Assembly (NCBI GenBank): GCA_023262305.1
Contig: JALRCK010000007.1
Coordinates: 10,981 to 20,176, forward strand
Source: Deltaproteobacteria bacterium
GTDB lineage: Bacteria; Bdellovibrionota_C; UBA2361; OMII01
Reading direction: 5' to 3'
DNA: 9,196 bases
Of the stretch, positions 1 to 7,000 are shown one piece after another. The notes beneath the pieces are model-generated. The model ran no database searches, had not been told where the DNA came from, and saw only the letters and a list, made by a program, of their open reading frames with translations. Every line of letters begins with the position of its first letter. Position 1 is the first letter of the stretch. The position numbers and the translations under genes are program-made.

Positions 1-1
1 C

Positions 2-808
2 GTGCGTGTTCATGGTATAGACGCGAACAAGAGTTCCTGGGATTGCTCGATGCTTTATCCCGAGGGCAGTACCGGAGAGGTCCGTCTCGGATTACGCCTC
101 ATCGCTGGGCTTCGACGTGACCACGCGGAAGCCATCACCGAATCCGTAGAGAGCTCAGGTGAGTTTGAGTCTATCGACGCCTTGTGGGCACGTGACATTA
201 AACTCTCAAAATCAACCCTAAGGACTCTCGCTCGCGCTGACACGTTCACATCCGTTGACCTTGCGCGACGCCCGGCGCATTGGAATATTAACTCACTCGC
301 CTCTCACCCCGCTCCCCTCGATAAGTTCCTCACAAAACGTTCAAGCGGGCATGAAACGGCGCTTCCAAAGACTAGCAAGCAACACGATATGTTCGATGAC
401 TACGCGACAACAGGCTTATCGCTCAAGGCTCATCCCCTTCAATTCCTCCGCCAGCGGCTCAATCAGCGAGGCTCGTACTCATCAGAGCGTCTGCAATCAC
501 AACATGGGATGCGCGTTGGCTCTCGGGTCTCAACCGCGGGGCTTGTCATCGCGCGTCAACGTCCGGGAACAGCAAAGGGGGTGGTTTTCATAACGCTTGA
601 GGATGAGGTCGGAACGGTAAATCTGATTATACGCCCAGATCTCTTTCAAGCTCACCAAACGGTCATAATGCGAAGCTCTATCCTAGTAGCTGAAGGGAAG
701 CTTGAACGGATTGGGGAGGTTGTCTATCTCGATGTCGCGCGGCTTGAATCGCTGGACCACCTCCTCGTTGAGAAAGCTAAGTCCGCCGCCCCCTATTCCT
801 GTGGCTAA
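2..808 (+). CDS. dnaE2: Error-prone DNA polymerase DnaE2 (ImuC), C-terminal part, 5' end outside window
   Basis: This is the C-terminal part (about 268 codons) of a C-family polymerase of the DnaE2/ImuC type, which performs damage-inducible translesion synthesis, usually with ImuA and ImuB. The first visible codon is an internal valine, so the true start lies left of the window; full-length members are about 1000-1100 residues. Visible in order are the VRLGLR-x-I-x-GL block (fragment residues 27-37), a helix-hairpin-helix-like stretch (about 38-85), the RRPAHW segment that matches the DnaE2 'RRQALW' region, the TGLSLKAHP block (137-145), and a C-terminal OB fold beginning at GLVIARQRPGTAKGVVFITLEDE (split: 180-190, then 191-202). 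The RQRPGTAKG-VFITLEDE signature is typical of DnaE2 and separates it from replicative DnaE1. The gene ends 58 bases before the convergent nucleoside transporter; I see no clear intrinsic terminator there, only a weak 5-bp hairpin at 830-843. Family assignment is confident. SOS control cannot be judged without the promoter. Confidence 0.93.
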   Translation: MRVHGIDANKSSWDCSMLYPEGSTGEVRLGLRLIAGLRRDHAEAITESVESSGEFESIDALWARDIKLSKSTLRTLARADTFTSVDLARRPAHWNINSLASHPAPLDKFLTKRSSGHETALPKTSKQHDMFDDYATTGLSLKAHPLQFLRQRLNQRGSYSSERLQSQHGMRVGSRVSTAGLVIARQRPGTAKGVVFITLEDEVGTVNLIIRPDLFQAHQTVIMRSSILVAEGKLERIGEVVYLDVARLESLDHLLVEKAKSAAPYSCG

Positions 809-866
809 AAAAGGGAGGGAGAGAACTCATTCGAAAAATCGAAAAGAACCTCCACTCCGTGCATTC

Positions 867-2192
867 TCACAGAATAAGACCAGCGATAATCGCAGTCATA
901 AATGTGGAACAGGTTCCTCCCACAAGGGCGAGGATCCCGAGTCGAGCGATGTCACTGCGGCGTGTGGGCATGAGCGCGCCCATTCCACCAACAAGCACTC
1001 CAATGGAGCCCACGTTGGCGAAACCGCAGAGCGCGTAGCTCAAGATGATCTTGGTGCGCTCCGCAAGCTCTTGCACCGGAGCGCCGTCCATCAGGGGTTT
1101 TCCATGTAGGTAGTCCCCCATATGTGCGTACGCAACGAACTCATTCAGGATCGTTTTCTCTCCAAGGAGCTTTCCGGCGACAAGGCAATCCTGAGAGGGA
1201 ATGCCAAGCAACCACGCTACTGGAGCGAACGCGTACCCAAGGAGCTCTTGCAACGAATCAATGTGAGCCAAGCCGTATCCTGTTATACTCGTTAGCCAGG
1301 AGCAGATCGCTCCCCACATCGAGTTGCACAGAGCAACGAGAGCAACGGCGCACAGCAGCTGTGCCGCGATGTTGAGCGCAAGGGTTAACCCCTCACTCGC
1401 TCCTCGCGTTGCTGCATCGATAACATTAGTGTCGATGCGGACATAGTTTGCATCGACATTACCGGCGGTTTCAGGGACCTCCTCCTCCGGAAGTAGGATC
1501 TTAGCCAACACCAGCGATGCTGGCGCGGACATGATACTACCGGCGATGAGATGCCCGGCGATATCCGGGAACTTGTCGGACAACATAGCAACGTAAGCCG
1601 CCAAAACGCCCCCAGCGATATTCGCCATCCCTCCGACCATCACCGCGAGGATCTCGCTGCGGGTCATTTTTTCGAGATAGGGACGAATAAGCAGGGGCGC
1701 CTCCGTCTGCCCGACGAATATGTTCGCCGCCGCGGACAAGGACTCCGCACCGCTCGTTTTGAGTGTCTTTTTCATCACCACAGCCATCCAGTATACGATT
1801 CGGTGCATGACACCTATGTGATACAGGATCGCCATAAGGCACGAGAAAAAGATAACCGAGGGTAACACTGCAAACGCAAAGGATGCGCCGAGACGGATGA
1901 GACTACCCGTCTTTGCATCCTTTTCGTCTGTAACAGGGATGACCTGCTCAGTCAGACCGCCAAAAAGAAAGCTTGCGCCCTCCTTTGACTGCCGCATGAG
2001 CGCGTCGAACCCTTGATTTAAGTAATCGAAGGCGGCCCTCCCGGGCGCGCTCTTCAACACGATAAGAGCGAGAATGACTTGTAGAGCAACGCCGTATCCG
2101 ACGAGCTTCCAGTCAATTCGCTTGCGATTACGTGAAAGACCGTAGCACGTGGCTACGATCGCACAGAGACCAACAACTCCGATGTAGTTCAT
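867..2192 (-). CDS. nupC: Na+-coupled concentrative nucleoside transporter, CNT/NupC family
   Basis: This is an inner-membrane symporter of the CNT family that imports nucleosides with sodium or protons. From the ATG at 2192 the protein has 441 residues, slightly longer than the roughly 400-425 usual for bacterial members. The N-terminal helix with an RNRKRIDWK loop (residues 21-29) and the gate domain are followed by the substrate-site motif N157 with GQTEAP at 161-166, then NEF at 350-352 and ALCGFAN-x-x-S (387-396). These match the nucleoside- and sodium-contacting residues known from Vibrio cholerae CNT. Start choice: homologues begin near MNYIGVVG, but this ATG has no good Shine-Dalgarno. 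A GGGAGGAG sits about 24 bases upstream, followed by a run of eight T. In-frame ATGs at 2231 and 2249 would add 13 or 19 residues. The gene converges with dnaE2 and lies downstream of mpl, but the long gap suggests it has its own promoter. The substrate range is not readable from sequence. Confidence 0.93.
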   Translation of the reverse strand: MNYIGVVGLCAIVATCYGLSRNRKRIDWKLVGYGVALQVILALIVLKSAPGRAAFDYLNQGFDALMRQSKEGASFLFGGLTEQVIPVTDEKDAKTGSLIRLGASFAFAVLPSVIFFSCLMAILYHIGVMHRIVYWMAVVMKKTLKTSGAESLSAAANIFVGQTEAPLLIRPYLEKMTRSEILAVMVGGMANIAGGVLAAYVAMLSDKFPDIAGHLIAGSIMSAPASLVLAKILLPEEEVPETAGNVDANYVRIDTNVIDAATRGASEGLTLALNIAAQLLCAVALVALCNSMWGAICSWLTSITGYGLAHIDSLQELLGYAFAPVAWLLGIPSQDCLVAGKLLGEKTILNEFVAYAHMGDYLHGKPLMDGAPVQELAERTKIILSYALCGFANVGSIGVLVGGMGALMPTRRSDIARLGILALVGGTCSTFMTAIIAGLIL

Positions 2193-2254
2193 AGAAAAAA
2201 AAGTTGCTACGCACGCTCCTCCCTGTCGCATGACAAAGGACGCGAGCATTCACA

Positions 2255-2271
2255 AACCAAAACCTTTGGTT
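2255..2271. repeat. Perfect inverted repeat AACCAAA-acc-TTTGGTT
   Basis: Two 7-base arms (2255-2261 and 2265-2271) pair perfectly across a 3-base loop, upstream of nupC. The position fits an operator half-site pair or an RNA hairpin near the ribosome-binding region of the transporter mRNA. There is no T tract after it on either strand, so it is not a standard terminator. Confidence 0.5.
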
Positions 2272-2292
2272 GAGTTCTCTACCCGTATGAAG

Positions 2293-2329
2293 TTTTAAAC
2301 AAAGAGCGCTAGGTCCTACCGGTCGCTCT
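2293..2329 (-). terminator. Possible intrinsic terminator or attenuator between mpl and nupC
   Basis: Read on the - strand, AGAGCG (2329-2324) pairs with CGCTCT (2308-2303), with a small inner GGT/ACC pairing in the loop (2312-2320). The stem is followed directly by TTGTTT. The stem is short (6 bp) and the loop long, so this is only a candidate. It could end the mpl transcript or attenuate nupC. Confidence 0.35.
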
Positions 2330-2510
2330 CTGGAGGTGGTCACTATAGGGGACGAAAAGGACGATTTTCCACATTTGACAGCGCGATGCGGAGGACCCCC
2401 CAATTTTGCAGTGTAAGGATCTGTTCGCTTCGGGCGCTTATCGTGGCTTTGGGCAGCCTGGACACTCCTGTAGCAGGGGGCGCGCCCTGGCGCGAGAACG
2501 CTATCAACGA

Positions 2511-3986
2511 TCAGCGGCCAAATCGCGCCACAAGGCTGTTCTCAAGCATCAGCGGCAATCCCCCGAACGCTCCGTTCGACATGAGAATGATTACATCATT
2601 TGAGCCAAGCTTTTCTTGAACAAAAGCTTCGATCTCTTTTGCGTCGGCGAGACAACACGCCGGCGTACCACGCTCAGAGATCTGAAAGGCAAGAGTTGCC
2701 ACGTCGATCAACTCTAGATCCTTGTCTATATCTCGAGCGGCGACTTGGCAGAGAACAACCTCATCCGCTTTCGAGAACGCATTGATATACGCTTCTTGAA
2801 ACACCTTTCGGCGGCTTGTGTTTGAGCGAGGCTCAAAGACTCCCCAGATCTTCCGCGTCGGAAACGCCTCACGAATACCTGAGAGGGTTTCATGTACCGC
2901 TGTTGGATGGTGCGCGAAATCTTCTATCAGGGTGACGCCGTGCTTATCGTAACGAATCTCTTGGCGACGCTTCACTGGCTTAAAGGTTGCGACCGCTGCC
3001 GTTGCCTCTTCCAGCGAATATCCACCCATCAACGCGACGACGACCGCGATTAAGGCATTCTTTGCGTTATAGACTCCGCTCAACGGGATTGAAAACGAGA
3101 ACTCCTCATGGGTGGGGCTCTTTGCCGTTACACGCTGAGTCAATCCCTCCTGCGCGCGCGATACGATCGCGATGTCCGCCTCTGTCGCGCAGCCAAATGT
3201 TACCAAGCGGCACGCAACCTTGCCGCGCAGCTCCTCTACGAAGTTCCGCACGTGCGGGTAATCGATACAGCATAGCGCCGTTCCATGCGCTGGCATGGCT
3301 TGAAGCATCCCTCGAAACTCTCGCACGATGCTCTCTACATCGGGATAGATATCGGCGTGATCGTACTCAAGAGCGTTAATGACGCAGATATCGGGGTGAT
3401 AAAATGAGAACTTAGGAACCTTAGCGAAGAAGGCGCTATCATACTCATCTCCCTCAACGACGCTGTATGCACCCTCGCCCCGCGCGAGGCTCATCGGAAG
3501 GTCCTGCGCGATCCCTCCTATGAAATAGCTCGGGTCTCCACCGAGTTTTAGAAGGGTAGAGGCGACTAACGCCGTTGTGGTTGACTTGCCATGCGTCCCC
3601 GTTACAACGACCGACCTCTTTCCTGAAATGATCGTCTCATGAAGGATCTTCGGAAAGCATGTGTAGCGTAGGTCTCTCTCCTCAACTACCGTGACCTCGG
3701 GGTTGCCATAGCTAATGGCATTTCCGATCACGACGAGATCGACAGCCTGCGGAATGTTCTCTGGCTTATACCCTTGGAAGAGTGTCACCGCGGAATTACG
3801 CAGCAGGCTCCCCATCGGCTCCCAAAAATCCTTGTCACTCCCAGATACGACGAAGCCCTGCTTCGTAAGCTCGACCGCAAGCTGCGCCATAGCAACACCG
3901 GCCACTCCGATGACGTGGATCCGAGCCCCTTGAGGGAGTGCGTTCAGAGAGGTTGTTTTGTCGACGGAGAAATGGCTCTTCGGCAT
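2511..3986 (-). CDS. mpl: UDP-N-acetylmuramate:L-alanyl-gamma-D-glutamyl-meso-diaminopimelate ligase
   Basis: Mpl is a cytoplasmic Mur-family ligase that joins recycled murein tripeptide to UDP-MurNAc with ATP, short-cutting MurC, MurD and MurE during peptidoglycan recycling. The 491-residue product has a Rossmann-like N-domain with IHVIGVAGVAMA (23-34) and GSDKDFWEPM (49-58), the ATP loop TGTHGKSTTT (129-138), EGDEYDSAFF (178-187), an EYDHADIY metal/substrate block (207-214), YNAKNAL (306-312), RRQE (340-343), and the C-terminal EDFAHHPTA (355-363) and EPRSNT (385-390) motifs. The EDFAHHPTA/EPRSNT pair separates Mpl from MurC. It is about 35 residues longer than the E. coli enzyme (about 457), partly from an N-terminal tail before the first beta strand. 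The start ATG at 3986 has a weak ribosome site. A small membrane-protein gene ends 36 bases upstream on the same strand, suggesting one transcript. Catalytic motifs look intact. Confidence 0.95.
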   Translation of the reverse strand: MPKSHFSVDKTTSLNALPQGARIHVIGVAGVAMAQLAVELTKQGFVVSGSDKDFWEPMGSLLRNSAVTLFQGYKPENIPQAVDLVVIGNAISYGNPEVTVVEERDLRYTCFPKILHETIISGKRSVVVTGTHGKSTTTALVASTLLKLGGDPSYFIGGIAQDLPMSLARGEGAYSVVEGDEYDSAFFAKVPKFSFYHPDICVINALEYDHADIYPDVESIVREFRGMLQAMPAHGTALCCIDYPHVRNFVEELRGKVACRLVTFGCATEADIAIVSRAQEGLTQRVTAKSPTHEEFSFSIPLSGVYNAKNALIAVVVALMGGYSLEEATAAVATFKPVKRRQEIRYDKHGVTLIEDFAHHPTAVHETLSGIREAFPTRKIWGVFEPRSNTSRRKVFQEAYINAFSKADEVVLCQVAARDIDKDLELIDVATLAFQISERGTPACCLADAKEIEAFVQEKLGSNDVIILMSNGAFGGLPLMLENSLVARFGR

Positions 3987-4022
3987 AATCCAAACGAGAA
4001 TCGCACTTTCAGAACGGGTTCG

Positions 4023-4418
4023 CTACCATGTAAGTTGCTTGGTTACCTCTGACAGATCCTTGATTTGCGAGTACGTTGCCTTCACTTCGGCTACCTTACT
4101 ATCGAACTGCTTCATCAGATGGGGGTTGTATACCATGACGCCATATCCAACTCCGGTGAGCAGCCCAATAAGGATGAGGGAAACGATCGTCACCTGTCGT
4201 AGCGCGGCTGATGTTGAAACGAAGAGAGCGTATGGAATGCTGGCCACGATCGCAAAAATAAGGAGCATGAACAGCCAAATAATCTTACCCCCACGTCCTA
4301 ACAAGGAAGCACCACACGCCTCCACAAAAGCCCAGATCGGCTGGACTACCAGGAGAAACAGAAGGGTGGGAAGAAGGATGAGAGCGCAAGCTCCAAGGAT
4401 TACAGGCGCTGTTGGCAT
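4023..4418 (-). CDS. Small membrane protein of unknown function upstream of mpl
   Basis: I do not recognise this 131-residue protein. It has three strongly hydrophobic segments, at about residues 6-28, 45-67 and 75-97, joined by a short GRGGK loop (41-45). It ends in a charged, helix-prone tail (about 102-131: repeated K, E, D, S and Q with spaced hydrophobics) that could be amphipathic or a short coiled coil. The ATG at 4418 is preferred over the in-frame GTG at 4436 because an AGAGG sits 5-6 bases before it. The GTG would add six residues and has no comparable site. It lies 36 bases upstream of mpl on the same strand and is probably co-transcribed. A role in envelope or murein-recycling metabolism is only guilt by association. 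The conserved-looking hydrophobic pattern and good ribosome site argue that it is a real gene. Confidence 0.75.
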   Translation of the reverse strand: MPTAPVILGACALILLPTLLFLLVVQPIWAFVEACGASLLGRGGKIIWLFMLLIFAIVASIPYALFVSTSAALRQVTIVSLILIGLLTGVGYGVMVYNPHLMKQFDSKVAEVKATYSQIKDLSEVTKQLTW

Positions 4419-4450
4419 AGAAACCTCTACTATCACCGATTCAGAGTAGT

Positions 4451-4555
4451 ATTCCGAATGCTACCTGAGAGCACAAGACAATGACAATCAGCTTGCTGTA
4501 GTCAGGGCGCTACCTCGGAATTATTACAGCAGCTTTGGAGCAAGCTTGAGCGCCC
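4451..4555. repeat. Cluster of overlapping inverted repeats in the rarD upstream region
   Basis: Four inverted pairs interleave in about 100 bases: ATTCCGA (4451-4457) with TCGGAAT (4515-4521); AGCTTGCT (4490-4497) with AGCAAGCT (4539-4546); TGCTGTA (4494-4500) with TACAGCA (4525-4531); and GGGCGC (4505-4510) with GCGCCC (4550-4555). GCTACCT also occurs twice directly (4460-4466 and 4509-4515). Not all can pair at once, so the rarD leader could adopt alternative folds, or the repeats could be protein-binding sites. No known riboswitch class is recognised. Confidence 0.4.
4458..4487 (-). promoter_or_regulatory. Candidate promoter for the membrane protein-mpl unit
   Basis: On the - strand, TTGTCA (4487-4482, five of six matches to the -35 consensus) lies 18 bases before TAGCAT (4463-4458, four of six matches to -10). 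It would start transcription about 35 bases upstream of the membrane-protein ATG at 4418. It sits in the divergent interval with rarD. This is a pattern match only. Confidence 0.35.
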
Positions 4556-4624
4556 ATCCAGAATATCCAGGAAAGAGAGCTTGAAATCCCCGAAACTCGT
4601 CCCTATGAGAATGAGTCATACCTT

Positions 4625-5548
4625 ATGAAGACCGCGGAGCGCTCACCAACCCCCACTGGGATTATCTTTGCCGTGCTTGCACTCTCGTCATGGGGTCTCT
4701 TACCGGTTTATTGGAAGCAGCTAGGAGCAGTACCAAGCCTAGAGGTCATATGCCATAGAGCCTTCTGGTCAGCGGTCTTTCTCCTTCTCTTTTGTACTTT
4801 TCGGGGATCTCTGAGTGAGCTCTTGACCGTGGCGAGGAGCCGCAAAAAGCTCGCCACCCTCGCGGCAACAGGTACACTCATAGCATCGAATTGGCTCGCG
4901 TATGTGTGGGGTGTCACTCACGGTCACCTGGTGGAAGCGAGTCTCGGCTACTTCCTCTCTCCCCTCTTTACTATCGCCCTGGGTGCAATAATTCTCAATG
5001 AGCACCTCTCTCTTCAGAAAAAGATTGCTGTTGCGCTGGCGACATCCGGAGTTGTTATCAAAGCGGTCAGCGCTGGAACGATGCCGTGGCTTGGTCTGTG
5101 TCTCGCACTATCCATGTCGATGTACGGATTCTTTCGAAAGCAACTCGGAGTGAGCGCGCTCGTTGGACTTACGCTAGAAACCCTACTGCTCGCGCCCTTT
5201 GGAGCTGTGTACTTGACATACCTCTCTCTGAGTGGCACCTCACATTTCCTGAGCGAGGGAGGGGTAACAACCACACTCCTCCTGCTGACAGGCGTGGCAA
5301 CATCACTCCCACTCATGTGGTATGTGCGAGCGACCCAACTCCTCCCCCTCTCAACGCTCGGCATTCTTCAGTACCTTTCGCCCACCCTTCAGTTCTTACT
5401 GGCAGTTGGAGTCTATGGCGAGACGATGAATCTTGCTGCGTATGGCTCGTTCTGTTGTATCTGGGTTGCTATAGCGGTCTACCTGGCAAGTGATATGACC
5501 CGCTCGTCAGCGAGAGGTCATGAGTCCAAAACTCCTCGGACCGCCTAA
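4625..5548 (+). CDS. rarD: RarD, EamA-family inner-membrane transporter
   Basis: RarD is a member of the drug/metabolite transporter superfamily. E. coli RarD is annotated as chloramphenicol-sensitive protein, but its physiological substrate is not established. The 307-residue protein fits the family length (about 290-300). It shows the RarD N-terminal pattern: a GLLPVYWKQLGAVPSLE stretch (24-40) running into a CHRAFWS block (43-49). Next come ASNWLAYVWGV (87-97), HLVEASLGYFLSPL (101-114) and an ILNEHLS EamA motif (123-129). The C-terminal half has MWYVRATQLLPLSTLGILQYL-type sequence (231-251), followed by a short polar tail after about residue 291. About ten membrane helices are expected. 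The ATG at 4625 has no strong Shine-Dalgarno. The gene is divergent from the membrane protein-mpl unit, and a glycosyltransferase follows after 111 bases on the same strand. No truncation is visible. Confidence 0.9.
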   Translation: MKTAERSPTPTGIIFAVLALSSWGLLPVYWKQLGAVPSLEVICHRAFWSAVFLLLFCTFRGSLSELLTVARSRKKLATLAATGTLIASNWLAYVWGVTHGHLVEASLGYFLSPLFTIALGAIILNEHLSLQKKIAVALATSGVVIKAVSAGTMPWLGLCLALSMSMYGFFRKQLGVSALVGLTLETLLLAPFGAVYLTYLSLSGTSHFLSEGGVTTTLLLLTGVATSLPLMWYVRATQLLPLSTLGILQYLSPTLQFLLAVGVYGETMNLAAYGSFCCIWVAIAVYLASDMTRSSARGHESKTPRTA

Positions 5549-5641
5549 TCACCCAAAAACATTCAGATAATCAGGCAGTCGGTTGCGTATCGCCCCGCTA
5601 TAACTTGAACTTAAGCCTACCACCCATCAGGCCGATACTTC

Positions 5642-5648
5642 AGAGGAG
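5642..5648 (+). promoter_or_regulatory. Ribosome-binding site of the glycosyltransferase gene
   Basis: AGAGGAG ends 11 bases before the ATG at 5660. It is the clearest Shine-Dalgarno on this strand in the window and supports that start. Confidence 0.6.
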
Positions 5649-5659
5649 CGAGTTCGCAC

Positions 5660-6337
5660 ATGAAAGAGGTCTCAATAGTTCTATGCCCGCGCGATGATAC
5701 CGACGCATTTATGCGCGTCTTTAACCAGATCGTCGTGCGAACCCGATACGATCTCTCACAAGTAGAGATTCTCGTCGTTGATAACAACACCGACCCTACT
5801 CATAAAAATGAGATATCTGATTTTATCACAGAGAACTCTGACCTGTGCTCTCTGACCTATATCGAAAACAATAATGAAGGTGGAATTGCGCAAGCGTGCA
5901 ACAAAGCAATTGAGGCCGCGACCTCAAGATGGTTCGTGTATATGAATACCACAGATACCTACATCTATGACCCGCGTTGGCTACAGTATATGACCGGCAA
6001 TATGTCCGAGGATGACTACTTGGATGGTTATAGGATAGGTGGGACCCTTACGGCTGGACCAAATTATCCTGAGTCCGAAAAAGATATCTTCGTACAAGGC
6101 TCGATGTTTATCGCATTTACCGAGTACCTCAAGAGCAATCCCTGCTCGCTTGAAACACCACCAGAGAGCTACGACTTCATCAACTCTCACCGATGTCTTG
6201 AACTCGGGTTTCAGCTCAAGCACTTGCCACGCATCTGCTCGTGTGATGCCGATGCCACGCAAGATTGGCACAATGAAAACCGAGAGGTTAAACGATTTCT
6301 CATCGCGAATGTGGGTGGTCTCTCTCAATACAAATAA
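5660..6337 (+). CDS. Putative GT2-type glycosyltransferase, short form
   Basis: The 225-residue product resembles a GT-A fold family 2 glycosyltransferase, transferring a sugar from a nucleotide donor. It starts with VSIVLCPRDD (4-13), where family members have VSIVI and then a nucleotide-binding strand. It continues with VEILVVDNNTD (35-45), ENNNEGGIAQACNKAI (69-84) and a MNTTDTYIYDPRWL segment (95-108). That last segment stands where family members have an 'LNxD' or DxD metal site; here only D99 and D104 are available. A FVQGSMFIAF block (144-153) aligns with the acceptor-side 'GxxMxxR' region. No membrane segment or signal peptide is seen, so it is likely cytosolic. Donor, acceptor and product are unknown, and no sugar or O-antigen gene cluster surrounds it. 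Rather short compared with many members (250-350), but the end looks natural. Confidence 0.75.
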   Translation: MKEVSIVLCPRDDTDAFMRVFNQIVVRTRYDLSQVEILVVDNNTDPTHKNEISDFITENSDLCSLTYIENNNEGGIAQACNKAIEAATSRWFVYMNTTDTYIYDPRWLQYMTGNMSEDDYLDGYRIGGTLTAGPNYPESEKDIFVQGSMFIAFTEYLKSNPCSLETPPESYDFINSHRCLELGFQLKHLPRICSCDADATQDWHNENREVKRFLIANVGGLSQYK

Positions 6338-6375
6338 TGTAGATCCACGCTCGCCCCTGAAGTATCCTACGCTTT

Positions 6376-6870
6376 ATGAATACTCTCGTTGGCATAGTAT
6401 CAGATACCCATGAAGACGTTCGAATGATTATCAAGGCAGTAAAGCTCTTTAAGGAGCGATCTCCCTCGCTGGTAATTCATTGTGGAGATATCATCTCGCC
6501 CCCAGTCCTTGAACGATTCGCCGGTCTTCCCTTAAAGCTTGTCTTTGGGAACAACGATGGGGAACGATCAGGCTTGAAAAAGAAGTGCTCTGAACTCAGC
6601 TTTTCGGAGATCGATGACACTCTTGTTTTTGAGCACGCTGGAAAAACCTTCTTCATTAACCACGGTACGAGCGCCCGAGTCATAGATGAGGCGGTAGCGT
6701 CTCAAAAATACGATTACGTTCTGCACGGCCATACACACATCCCTCGAGATGAGATTGTAGGACGCACCAAGATTATTAACCCAGGCGCGCTCTTCTCCGC
6801 CGATAGTTATACGATAGCGTTCCTGGAGCCGGAGACCGGCAGTGTGGAGTTTGTAGAGATACCGGAGTAG
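6376..6870 (+). CDS. yfcE: YfcE/MJ0936-type metallophosphoesterase
   Basis: This small calcineurin-like phosphodiesterase has 164 residues, which fits the YfcE/MJ0936 family (about 160-185). It would hydrolyse phosphodiester bonds with two bound metal ions; the natural substrate of the family is not known. All the usual metal ligands are visible: D10 and H12 in SDTH, D38 in CGD, N59 in GNND, H96 in NHGT, and H119 and H121 in HGHTH. A NPGALF segment (135-140) matches the family's 'NPGS'. There is no good Shine-Dalgarno before the ATG at 6376, but the start is well placed because SDTH sits at residues 9-12 as in relatives. It follows the glycosyltransferase by 38 bases on the same strand and may be co-transcribed. 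It is followed by the hairpin-rich interval that separates it from the cox genes. Confidence 0.9.
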   Translation: MNTLVGIVSDTHEDVRMIIKAVKLFKERSPSLVIHCGDIISPPVLERFAGLPLKLVFGNNDGERSGLKKKCSELSFSEIDDTLVFEHAGKTFFINHGTSARVIDEAVASQKYDYVLHGHTHIPRDEIVGRTKIINPGALFSADSYTIAFLEPETGSVEFVEIPE

Positions 6871-6930
6871 TAGCTCGGCTCAAGAGCACGGTGTTCCCAC
6901 ACCTATCCCGACGTCTACCAAGGATGGTGG

Positions 6931-6948
6931 GCTCGGGTATTCCCGAGC
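6931..6948. repeat. Perfect 7-bp hairpin with TATT loop
   Basis: GCTCGGG (6931-6937) pairs with CCCGAGC (6942-6948). The arms are complementary to those of the 7001-7020 hairpin as well. No T tract follows on either strand. Confidence 0.6.
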
Positions 6949-7000
6949 TAGGCGATAGCCCCCATCTCCATGATGCTTCGCTGAGGTTGTCTGATAGTTC

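Larger units (their letters stand above)
2193..2510. other. 318-base non-coding interval between mpl and nupC
   Basis: No convincing gene is seen here. Short open frames on both strands have no recognisable protein features. The interval must hold the end of the mpl transcript and the leader of nupC, both on the - strand. Visible elements are a GC palindrome (2478-2487), a possible - strand -10 box TATAGT (2342-2347) lacking a good -35, a hairpin followed by T-rich sequence (2293-2329), and a perfect 7-bp inverted repeat (2255-2271) just before the most upstream possible nupC start. If the TATAGT box is used, the T-followed hairpin would sit at the very start of the nupC leader rather than at the end of mpl; the sequence cannot decide between these. 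Confidence 0.5.

Noticed and set aside
830..843. TTCGA-aaaa-TCGAA hairpin between dnaE2 and nupC as a terminator
   Set aside because: The stem is only five bases and AT-rich, with no T run on the + strand; it is too weak to call.
702..1109. Open frame on the + strand overlapping the end of dnaE2 and the end of nupC
   Set aside because: It lies mostly antisense to the confident nupC coding region and its translation has no domain or membrane pattern.
2341..2350. CACTATAGGG, identical to the core of a T7 phage promoter around its start site
   Set aside because: The upstream half of the T7 promoter (TAATACGACT) is absent, there is no phage gene nearby, and a 10-base match can occur by chance.
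2128..2403. Open frame on the - strand covering the nupC start region
   Set aside because: It overlaps nupC in another frame and has no recognisable protein features. The GGAGGAG inside it is better discussed as part of the nupC start problem.
2478..2487. Ten-base palindrome GGGCGCGCCC after the mpl stop
   Set aside because: As a terminator it lacks a T tract on the - strand, and GC-only palindromes of this length are not strong evidence of a site.
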